From: PoT sp049331405
GTDB taxonomy: Bacteria > Planctomycetota > Planctomycetia > Isosphaerales > Isosphaeraceae
Reading direction: 5' to 3'
Assembly (NCBI RefSeq): GCF_049331405.1
Contig: NZ_CP186274.1
Span: 124,001 to 188,000, forward strand
Length of the DNA: 64,000 nt
Below the pieces are notes generated by a model that ran no database searches, was not told the origin of the DNA, and worked only from the letters and a program-made list of their open reading frames with translations. This document shows positions 17,916 through 25,550 of this stretch, one piece after another. Numbering within the stretch: the first letter of the stretch is position 1; every line of letters begins with the position of its first letter. The translations under genes and the position numbers were made by a program.

Positions 17916-18366
17916 GATCCGAGCATCCTCTCTTTTCAACACGGCTCGGATCGCCTAAAGTGTTCGGACCATACCGATCCGGCATGGGCGGCGAAGGAGG
18001 ATGTATGACTTCGCCATTAAACTTTTCGCCCCCGCCTTACAATGCCGCTGAATCCCGCTCCTTCGGCGCCGACAGATGGTTAAGTGCTTGCCAAACAAGC
18101 AAATAGCTATCGCACATTCATCCGAAATCTTCTTTAATTTGGCAATACAATTCGGGCCCGACCGGGGACGAACCTGGGCCGACGATCCAAACTCGGTTCG
18201 CGTCCTAAGATTCCTTGGGAAGGCTCGATAGAATGACCTACACTCGTGCAGAAGGCCGGGGACCACGCCTCGATGCCGGCGACATCATCGAGTCCTGCTC
18301 GTCGTGCTCCCAGGTCCCGCTCCGCATGATGGCACAGTTACCGTCAAACTGAGGACGAACCGGGGA
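17916..18366. other. intergenic, AT-richer, no gene seen
   Basis: About 450 bp upstream of the HD-GYP gene. Base composition is clearly lower in GC between about 18010 and 18200. No open frame looks coding. No repeat or RNA gene recognised. Confidence 0.45.
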
Positions 18367-20847
18367 ATGGATCCTTCGAATATCCCTGGATCCGAAGTCC
18401 AAGCCAACATCCCGCACGGTGCGAATACTTCCAGTAGTGGGCCGCGCAAGCCGGCGGAACATTGCATCCTGCGGCTGAACCGCCTGGCCTGCCGCCTCGC
18501 GCGCGTGCCGATCGCGCTCGTGGACTTCGAACAGGATTCGCCCGAGGGGAAGGCCGCCGCCCCGTTCGTCCCCGAGCTGCCCGCCTGGTTCCGCTCGCCG
18601 ATGGGCCAAAGCCTCACCGAGCGGCTTCTCGAGGGCGGCGCCCCGCTGGCGGTCAACGACCTGGGCCTCGCCACCTGGGCGGGGACCGAGCTGAACCGCA
18701 TGACCGCGGCCGCCAGCGAGGTACGATCCTGCCTCGGCGTCCCGATGCTCAGCCCCAAGGGGCGGACCGTCGGCATCCTCTGGGTCTTCGACACCGCCCC
18801 GCGCGAGTGGGTCGATGCCGACTTCGAGCCCCTCGACGACCTCGCCGTCATGGCGATGGCCGAGCTGACTCGAGAGGTCGGAGACTCGGGGAGCGGCGGT
18901 CCGGGACAGGGGGGGCAGATCGACCCGTCCGGCCCCAGGTTCGGCGCGATGGGCTGGGCCCCAAGGCCGGTGGTCGAGGATCCGGACTGGTTCGCCCTCT
19001 CCGTCGTCGATGCCTTCGGCGCGAGGATCGCCGTGATCGACCATGGGGGGACGATACTGGCGGTGAACCGGGCCTGGCGCGACTTCGCCGCCAGGAACCC
19101 GGCGCACTACGCCAACGCCTGCGAAGGGGGCAACTTCCTCGACATCTGCGACGAGGCCGCGAGCCATCGCGAGGAAGGCGCCGCCCAGTTCGCCTCGGGC
19201 GTCCGAGACATCCTCTCGGGGGGCCAGGCCACCGTCACCCAGGAATACCCGTGCGTCCAGGACGGCCAGAGGCGCTGGTTCCTCGCCCGCGTGAGCCCGT
19301 TCGCGGTGCAGGGGAAGGCGCGTGCGGTCGTGAGCCACCACGACATCACCGAGCAGAGGATGGCCCGGGAGGAGCAGGAGCGGTTCTTCTCGATCGCGCT
19401 CGAGCAGCTCGTCATCGCCGGCTTCGACGGCCGCATCCGGCACGTCAACCCGGCCGTCGAGCGGAACTTCGGCTATACCTCCGAGGAGCTCGTGGGGCGG
19501 GAATTCTTCGACCTGATCCATCCCGACGACCGAGAGGCCGCCATCCGGGGGTTGGCCGGGCTCGCCTTCCAGAAGCCCGCCGCCCACCATGAATGCCGCT
19601 GCCTGCACAAGGACGGCTCCTTCCGCTGGTTCTCATGGATCACGGTCCCCGTCCCCGAGGAAGGGGTCTTCTACTCGGCGGGTCGCGACATCACCGACCA
19701 GAAGCAGGCCGAAGAGGAGATCCAGCGGCTCAACAACCAGCTCGAACGCCGGCTCGAACGGCTCGCCGCCCTCCGCGTGATCGACATGGCGATCGCCTCG
19801 ACCCTCGACTCGAGGCGGATCCTGGAGATCCTCCTCGACCAGATCCTCGGGCAGCTCAAGGTCGACGCCGCCGCCGTCCTGCTCTACGACCGCAAGACCG
19901 GGAGCCTCGAATACACGGCCGGCAAGGGCTTCCTCACCGACGAGGTCCAGCGCAAGGGCCCGATCCTGGGCGACGGGTGGTCGAGCCGGGCGGTCCTCAA
20001 CAGCTCGGGGGCGATCTACGTCCTCGACCTGCTCCAGTCCGAAGGGGTCGCCAAGCGAAACCTGATGCCCCCCGAGGAAGGCTTCCGGGCATGCGCCATC
20101 ATCCCGCTCCTGGCCAAGGGGCAGGTCAAGGGGGTGCTCGAGCTCTTCCAGCGGACCGCCTTCGCGATCGACTCCGAGTGGTCCGAGTACCTCGAGACCC
20201 TCGCCGGCCAGGCGGCCATCGCCATCGACAACGCCTCGCTCTTCGAGAACCTCCAGCGCTCGAACCGGGAGCTGACCCTCGCCTACGACGCGACGATCGA
20301 AGGCTGGTCGCACGCCCTGGACCTCCGCGACCGCGAGACCGTCGGGCACACCAAACGCGTCACCGAGCTGACCCTGCGCCTGGCCAGGGCGATGGACGTC
20401 GACGACGAGGATCTCGTCCACATCCGCCGGGGTGCCTTGCTGCACGACATCGGCAAGATGGGCATCCCCGACGCCATCCTGCACAAGCCGGGGCCGCTCG
20501 ACGAGCGCGAGCAGGAGATCATGCGCCGGCACCCGATCTACGCGTTCGACATGCTCAGGTCGATCCCCTTCCTCGGCAAGGCGATCGAGATCCCCTACTA
20601 CCACCACGAGAAGTGGGATGGCACCGGCTATCCGCAAGGGTTGAAGGGGGATGAGATCCCCATCTCCGCGCGGATCTTCGCCGTCGCCGACATCTGGGAC
20701 GCCCTCTGCTCCGACCGCCCCTATCGCAAGGGATGGGCCGACACCCAGGTCATCGAGCACATCCGCGGGCTCTCCGGCAACCACCTCGACCCCAACGTCG
20801 TGCGGTCCTTCCTCGAGATCATCGAGCGCGAACTCCCGCCCTGCTGA
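18367..20847 (+). CDS. GAF-PAS-PAS-GAF-HD-GYP signalling protein
   Basis: 826 aa from ATG 18367 (the frame is open upstream to 18304). Order by eye: GAF at about 30-180 (LNRLACRLARVPIALVDFEQ; SCLGVPMLSPKGRTVGILWV); PAS at about 215-330 (RIAVIDHGGTILAVNRAWRDF); PAS/PAC at about 338-451 (LVIAGFDGRIRHVNPAVERN; GRDITDQKQAEEEI); a short coiled coil; GAF at about 475-625; HD-GYP from about 644. The HD-GYP core is intact: HDIGKMGIPD, then HHEKWDGTGYPQGLKGDEIP. HD-GYP domains hydrolyse cyclic di-GMP. With no membrane span or receiver domain, input should come through small ligands or redox/light sensing by the GAF and PAS domains. No diguanylate cyclase is near. Confidence 0.9.
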   Translation: MDPSNIPGSEVQANIPHGANTSSSGPRKPAEHCILRLNRLACRLARVPIALVDFEQDSPEGKAAAPFVPELPAWFRSPMGQSLTERLLEGGAPLAVNDLGLATWAGTELNRMTAAASEVRSCLGVPMLSPKGRTVGILWVFDTAPREWVDADFEPLDDLAVMAMAELTREVGDSGSGGPGQGGQIDPSGPRFGAMGWAPRPVVEDPDWFALSVVDAFGARIAVIDHGGTILAVNRAWRDFAARNPAHYANACEGGNFLDICDEAASHREEGAAQFASGVRDILSGGQATVTQEYPCVQDGQRRWFLARVSPFAVQGKARAVVSHHDITEQRMAREEQERFFSIALEQLVIAGFDGRIRHVNPAVERNFGYTSEELVGREFFDLIHPDDREAAIRGLAGLAFQKPAAHHECRCLHKDGSFRWFSWITVPVPEEGVFYSAGRDITDQKQAEEEIQRLNNQLERRLERLAALRVIDMAIASTLDSRRILEILLDQILGQLKVDAAAVLLYDRKTGSLEYTAGKGFLTDEVQRKGPILGDGWSSRAVLNSSGAIYVLDLLQSEGVAKRNLMPPEEGFRACAIIPLLAKGQVKGVLELFQRTAFAIDSEWSEYLETLAGQAAIAIDNASLFENLQRSNRELTLAYDATIEGWSHALDLRDRETVGHTKRVTELTLRLARAMDVDDEDLVHIRRGALLHDIGKMGIPDAILHKPGPLDEREQEIMRRHPIYAFDMLRSIPFLGKAIEIPYYHHEKWDGTGYPQGLKGDEIPISARIFAVADIWDALCSDRPYRKGWADTQVIEHIRGLSGNHLDPNVVRSFLEIIERELPPC

Positions 20848-21211
20848 TCCCGGCGGGGACGTACCCTCGCCAACCCCGTCCTGCCCTCGGGCGTCACGTG
20901 AGGGTCGGGCGCCCACGCTTGCGGATCCCTTCCTCCGCCCGGCTTTACGTCTCCATGCCGGCTTGCCCAGACGCAACGTCAGGAATGGATGCCGCAATGT
21001 TCACCTTGGCGCATCCCTTCGTGATCACGCCACAAAGATTACCAATCTCTCGAACATCGTAGAGATTCGGAAATCAAAATCCTCTTCCATCTTCGAACTT
21101 GACAGTCGCGGGTGTCGACACAACCCTTAATACGCGGGGCATGACCCGGCACCCACGATGACGCCGAATCGCTGCGGATTCGGCCACGCTTACTCATTCG
21201 GAGCCTTTCAC
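20848..21211. other. intergenic with shared TTCGAACTTGACAG motif
   Basis: About 360 bp, AT-rich from 21000. Contains TTCGAACTTGACAG at 21092-21105; the same 14 bases occur at 23702-23715 upstream of another plus-strand gene. TTGACA (21099-21104) looks like a -35 box, but no good -10 follows at the normal distance. Confidence 0.4.
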
Positions 21212-21847
21212 ATGCTCAAGACATCGTCTCGCCTGGTATTGTCGTCGGCCGCGTTCCTGGCGGGCGCGACGATCGGCGCGGCCCTGATGCGGGGGCCGGC
21301 CCCGGCGCACGCGAGCGGGGAAGGGCACGGGGCGTCGACCGCAGGGGTCAAGGCGCCGATCGCCGAGGTGATCCACTGCCCGCTCGCCTTCGCGGGGGTC
21401 CACCTCCAGAAGGACCGGCCGACGAACTCGCAGGTGGCCTACCACTACTGCAAGCCGGTCAACGACCGGGTCAGCCAGTGCCTGCTCTACGACGGCACGG
21501 GCCCCGACGCGAAGCTGATCGGCGTCGAGTACCTCGTCACCGACGAGGTCTACCGCTCCATGCCCGAAGAGGAGCGAGCTTACTGGCATGATCATAAGTA
21601 CGAGGTTGACTCTTCCTTGATCCGGAGCCTGACGCAGTCGGGCGAGGACGAGAAGAAGACCCTGGCCCAGGTCCGCACGCTCTGGGGCAAGATCTACCAC
21701 ACCTGGGTCGAAGGGGCCGAGTATCCCCAGGGCCCGGCGAAGCTCTTCTGGGCCGTCACCGGGGAGAAGCCCCTGGTCCTCCCCGCCGACGCCAAGCTCC
21801 CCCCCGAGCTGGGTCGGGCCCGGTCGTCGACCGGAACCCGCGAGTAA
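21212..21847 (+). CDS. OBAP-like DUF1264 protein, exported
   Basis: 211 aa from ATG 21212, which has GGAG (21200-21203) eight bases upstream and opens a signal peptide or anchor (LVLSSAAFLAGATIGAALM). The mature protein matches the DUF1264 family known from plant oil-body-associated proteins: VAYHYCKPVNDRVSQCLLYD, then DAKLIGVEYLVTDEVYRSMP and EERAYWHDHKYEVDSSL. The conserved block HYCK-x-N plus QC-x-LYD and the WH-x-H-x-YEV block are present. Biochemical activity of the family is unknown. An N-terminal Ala/Gly/His region (32-46) is a linker. Convergent with the TPR membrane gene. Confidence 0.85.
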   Translation: MLKTSSRLVLSSAAFLAGATIGAALMRGPAPAHASGEGHGASTAGVKAPIAEVIHCPLAFAGVHLQKDRPTNSQVAYHYCKPVNDRVSQCLLYDGTGPDAKLIGVEYLVTDEVYRSMPEEERAYWHDHKYEVDSSLIRSLTQSGEDEKKTLAQVRTLWGKIYHTWVEGAEYPQGPAKLFWAVTGEKPLVLPADAKLPPELGRARSSTGTRE

Positions 21848-21889
21848 GTCGGGACGCGTTGATGGAAGATGGGACGGCTGAGGCCGCGC

Positions 21890-23482
21890 TCAGCGGGGTG
21901 AAGCCTTCGCGGCGCGGGCCCTCAACTGGGCGAGCTTCTGCTCGGTGTCGGGGCGGAAGTAGGCCCCCGGCGGGGCCAGATCGAGGGCCCTCTGCAGGTC
22001 CCGCTCCGCACCCGCCTCCATGCCGAGCGAGAACCGCACGAGGCCCCGGAAGTAGACGAACATCGGCTCGTCGGGGAAGCGTTTGACGGCGACGCTGAAC
22101 GCCTCCTCCGCCTCGTTCAGGCGCTCCATCCGATGCAGGCACATCCCGAGTTGGAGGTGCCCCTGGGCGAGGTCGGGGAAATCCCGGACCGCCTTCTCGA
22201 AGCACTCGAGGGCCTTCGGCAGCTCCTTGCGTTCCATATACGACTTGCCGCGTGAGACGGCGACCTCGGCCGAGAGCGAGCTGGGCATCGTGTACCCCTT
22301 CCACTCGCTGAAGAGGTTATGGAGCCGGATCCGGTCATCCCAGCCCGCGACGACGTGCGCGGCGGGGAGGGCGAGGTTGCCGAGCAGGAGACCCGCGAAG
22401 ATCCAGGCGACGTGACGCCTCGGCGACCGGGCGAGCAACACCATCCCCAGCACGACGACCGGCATCAGCGTCGAGACCGATCGGCTGAGGTCGTGGGCCA
22501 TCGCCAGGTTCGTCGCGAGCGTGGCCAGGATCATCAGGAACAGCCCGACGCCCCAGAGCGAGCCTCGCCTGACGAAGGTCGCCGCGACGGCGACGGCCAC
22601 GAATGCCCAATCGAGCCGGAGCCCGAACCAGAGCCCCTCGAGCAGCGAGCCGAAGCCCGGCAAGGTTGCGAGGTGCTCCTTGACGTGCGCGGCCGAGCTC
22701 TCGTGCCGATCCAGCGCCAGCGACGCCAGTCGGACCGCGACGTACGGGAACGCGGCCAGCACGCAGAGCCCCAGCTCCCCCATGAGGCGTGAGCCGACCT
22801 TGATGCGTCCCGGCTCCCGTCCCTGTCCCGCTCCCCACCCCATCCCGAGGCCGATCCCTCGCACCACGAGGCAGAGGGGCAAGGCTAGCAGGAAGCGTTC
22901 GTCCACCCAGGGCGAGAGCAGGGCGACGAGGAAAAGGATCCACCTCGACGGCGTGAACGACGCCAGGAGCATCCCCAGGACATACCAGGCGTCGAAGTAG
23001 GCGAGCCAGCCCGTGGAGACGAAGAACCACGACGCCGTCCCCGCCAGGGCCGTCGCCAGGAACGCAAGCCGCCGATCGCCCGAGCCGACCGCCACGACCC
23101 AACCCGCATACGCCAGGGCGAGGAACACACCGACGAACGGCAAGGCCAGGAAGGCGGTCCTGGAGAGGTGCAGGTAGTGCGCCAGAGCGGGGAAGAGGAG
23201 GCGCCAGTTGATTACCCGGTTGGTCGGCGTGGTGATCCTGACGCCCGGATCCTCGACCTGGCGGAGGGTGTCGATAGCTCGGTTGACGTCGGGCGGGTTC
23301 GTCGGGCTCGGGGACAGGTCGACCAGTTGCCAGAAGAGCAACCTCGGGGCGAAGGCCGTGAACACCAGCGCGAACGCGAGCGCCGCCGCCAGGCCGACGA
23401 AGAGGGTCAGGGCCAGGCGCCCTCGCGGCCGGGCCGGGGGAGACTTCGGGTCGACGGGTTGCGGGGCGGGTGCGGCAGCCAT
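21890..23482 (-). CDS. multi-span membrane protein with C-terminal TPRs
   Basis: 530 aa from ATG 23482; upstream codons to 23587 are Arg/Gly-rich and lack a better start. After a Pro-rich N-terminus the first span is LALTLFVGLAAALAFALVF. About nine to ten spans follow, with an early loop DLSPSPTNPPDVNRAIDTL. The C-terminal 150 residues contain about three tetratricopeptide repeats (LPKALECFEKAVRDFPDLAQ; LNEAEEAFSVAVKRFPDEP; AERDLQRALDLAPPGAYF). The architecture is like O-antigen-ligase/PMT-like membrane proteins with TPR tails, but no catalytic motif was recognised. Envelope polysaccharide or protein glycosylation is a guess. Confidence 0.7.
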   Translation of the reverse strand: MAAAPAPQPVDPKSPPARPRGRLALTLFVGLAAALAFALVFTAFAPRLLFWQLVDLSPSPTNPPDVNRAIDTLRQVEDPGVRITTPTNRVINWRLLFPALAHYLHLSRTAFLALPFVGVFLALAYAGWVVAVGSGDRRLAFLATALAGTASWFFVSTGWLAYFDAWYVLGMLLASFTPSRWILFLVALLSPWVDERFLLALPLCLVVRGIGLGMGWGAGQGREPGRIKVGSRLMGELGLCVLAAFPYVAVRLASLALDRHESSAAHVKEHLATLPGFGSLLEGLWFGLRLDWAFVAVAVAATFVRRGSLWGVGLFLMILATLATNLAMAHDLSRSVSTLMPVVVLGMVLLARSPRRHVAWIFAGLLLGNLALPAAHVVAGWDDRIRLHNLFSEWKGYTMPSSLSAEVAVSRGKSYMERKELPKALECFEKAVRDFPDLAQGHLQLGMCLHRMERLNEAEEAFSVAVKRFPDEPMFVYFRGLVRFSLGMEAGAERDLQRALDLAPPGAYFRPDTEQKLAQLRARAAKASPR

Positions 23483-24097
23483 CGCGCGGCAAGTTCCTCG
23501 GATCGGAGTGGAACCCGGACCGACGCGAGCCTCTCGCCCGCGTCGGTTCGAGGGTAGTCCAAAGGCGTCGGCTCGTCCATGAGCCAAAGCCCCGTCGCCC
23601 CCCTTTTCCTGCGACCATCACGCAAGCCTGAAAAGGGCCTCGAGCAAGCGGGGCAGAGGCTCGATACTGTTTCTCGACCAATTCGATCGAGATTATTGAT
23701 TTTCGAACTTGACAGCCTATGTCGGCGAAGGCATGATCACGAACGTCGATCGTTGATCTATTGCTGGTTTGAACCGGCGATGGAGTGTGGATTCGAGGAT
23801 CGTCTCGGATCTCACGGCGCGACGACGGCCGCTCCTCTCACACGGATATCGGCAATGACACGATCCTGTTGTCGCTAATTCCCGTCGCTCGACCGCGAGA
23901 CCGCGGGCCTCTCCCCGGGCTGCCATGGCCCCGGCACAAGGCCCGGGCCTCGCCACGTCCATGATCCGCCCGGCCGGACGCGCCGGGCCCTCCGCAGGCC
24001 GACTCGAACCCGCTACGGACGCGCCATGCGTGTCGCGGGCCGTGGAGCTCCTGCGCCCACTCCCTCCCGCATCGCCGTGACATGAAAGGCGACGATC
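23483..24097. other. long divergent intergenic region
   Basis: About 615 bp between the TPR membrane gene and a DUF1559 gene. AT-rich around 23680-23770. It holds the promoter candidate at 23709-23737; a transcript from there would carry a leader of some 350 bases. No gene or RNA fold was recognised in that leader. Confidence 0.45.
23709..23737 (+). promoter_or_regulatory. candidate sigma-70 promoter
   Basis: TTGACA (23709-23714), a 17-base spacer and CATGAT (23732-23737, four of six matches). Part of the 14-base motif TTCGAACTTGACAG also present at 21092. Would drive the DUF1559 gene at 24098. Confidence 0.35.
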
Positions 24098-25150
24098 ATG
24101 AGCATGAGAACCCGTCGAGGCTTCACGCTGATCGAGCTCCTGGTGGTGATCGCGATCATCGCCGTCTTGATCGCATTGCTTCTGCCCGCTGTGCAGTCGG
24201 CCCGAGAGGCCGCGAGGCGGGCCCAGTGCGTCAACAACCTCAAGCAGCTCGCGCTGGCCGTGCACAATTATCACAGCACGAACAACAGCCTGCCGATGGG
24301 CGAGGCCCCCGGCGTCATCTCGCCGTTCGTGGGGGTGCTCCCTTACATCGAGCAATCCGCGCTCTTCAATGCCCTGAATTTCAGCTCCCCTTACGTGGCG
24401 CTGGGAGGGCTCGACTTCCTGAGCAACGACCTGGCCAGCCTGACGGTAGGCCAGACCAAGATCAACTCGCTCGTCTGCCCTTCGGAGGTCAATCAGAATC
24501 GGGATAATTTCGGCTTCAACTACTGGGCGACGAACTACGCCTGGAACGCCGGGAGCTGGCATCTGAAGGCCTACAACTGGGACGGGCTCTTCGGCCGCAG
24601 GATCGACACCACGAGCAGTCGGGCGCCCAACGGCACGGCCACGATCCCGGCCTTGCCGACCGTCGGGTTCCAGGGGGTGACGGACGGCCTGAGCACCACG
24701 CTCCTCGTGGGCGAATCGGCCGCAGGGCCGATCAACAACGGCTCGACCCCCACCCGCTACTCCGAATGCTACGGCGTGAGCCGGATCCAGCCGTCGGTCA
24801 CGGACACCACGCTGCCCGACGCCTGCCTCGGCCTGGACTGGCAGAACCACGACGCGATCGCCGAGAGCGGCGGCTACCAGTGGCGCTACAAGGGATACAG
24901 CTATCTCGACGGCACGATGGGCCGGACCTGGTTCAACACGATCCTCCCCCCCAACAAGCTCTGCTGCGCCTTCGGCGGCGGCAACATGACGGCGGCCATC
25001 AAGCCCCTCTCGTCCTACCACCCCGGGGGCGCCAACGCGGCCTTCGCCGACGGCAGCGTCAGGTTCTTCAAGGAGTCGGTCAATCGCCAGGTCTTCTCCG
25101 GCCTCGGCACGCGTGCCGGCGGCGAGATCGTCTCGTCCGACTCACTCTGA
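24098..25150 (+). CDS. DUF1559 pseudopilin-like protein
   Basis: 350 aa. Prepilin-type N-terminus: MSMRTRRG then FTLIELLVVIAIIAVLIALL, followed by LLPAVQSAREAARRAQCVNN. The DUF1559 body continues with LKQLALAVHNYHSTNNSLPM, DGLSTTLLVGESAAG and the C-terminal block YHPGGANAAFADGSVRFFKE. The start could also be the ATG at 24104. A small lipoprotein gene follows after 35 bp, the same order as at 9850/10945. The protein is expected to be exported and processed by prepilin peptidase; its particular role is unknown. Confidence 0.93.
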   Translation: MSMRTRRGFTLIELLVVIAIIAVLIALLLPAVQSAREAARRAQCVNNLKQLALAVHNYHSTNNSLPMGEAPGVISPFVGVLPYIEQSALFNALNFSSPYVALGGLDFLSNDLASLTVGQTKINSLVCPSEVNQNRDNFGFNYWATNYAWNAGSWHLKAYNWDGLFGRRIDTTSSRAPNGTATIPALPTVGFQGVTDGLSTTLLVGESAAGPINNGSTPTRYSECYGVSRIQPSVTDTTLPDACLGLDWQNHDAIAESGGYQWRYKGYSYLDGTMGRTWFNTILPPNKLCCAFGGGNMTAAIKPLSSYHPGGANAAFADGSVRFFKESVNRQVFSGLGTRAGGEIVSSDSL

Positions 25151-25185
25151 GCCTACCGGCATCAACATCCGATCGAGAGATCCCA

Positions 25186-25455
25186 ATGAACCGACTTACT
25201 CACATCGTCCCACTCTTGACCCTGGCGGCCGCCGGCGCATTCGGCATGACCGGCTGCGGAGAGGGCTCGATCCCGGCGGCATCGGCCGAGGAATTGCTCG
25301 ACGCCCAGAAGCTGCGGGCGGCGAGCCTGAAAGGCGAAGGGGATGGGGGAGCACCTCGCCTCTCCCCCTCGGCCAGGAAGTCCGCCGCGAAGCGACGCCA
25401 GGCCCAGGCCCGCCCCAGCAACTCGCCCTCGCCGACGACCACGTCGCTTCGCTGA
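25186..25455 (+). CDS. small lipoprotein after DUF1559 gene
   Basis: 89 aa from ATG 25186 (GAGAGA about ten bases upstream). The signal peptide MNRLTHIVPLLTLAAAGAFG ends in a lipobox MTGC with the acylated Cys at about 24. The mature 65 residues are a short helix (AEELLDAQKLRAASLKGEGD) and a basic, Ser/Pro/Lys-rich tail (SARKSAAKRRQAQARPSN). Such basic tails suggest binding to anionic envelope polymers, but this is inference. The gene position between a DUF1559 gene and the PSD1/DUF1501 pair suggests cotranscription. Confidence 0.72.
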   Translation: MNRLTHIVPLLTLAAAGAFGMTGCGEGSIPAASAEELLDAQKLRAASLKGEGDGGAPRLSPSARKSAAKRRQAQARPSNSPSPTTTSLR

Positions 25456-25550
25456 AATCACCACTCATTGTTTCCTCCATAGAACCATGGCCGCGGGCGT
25501 TCCTCCCGGCGTCCCCGACGGCCGTCGCATAACTCGGAGAAGATCATCAC

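Noticed and set aside
23921..23960. Sequence resembling the hairpin at 10825-10854
   Set aside because: Only part of the right arm is similar and the segment cannot fold into the same stem; probably chance in GC-rich DNA.
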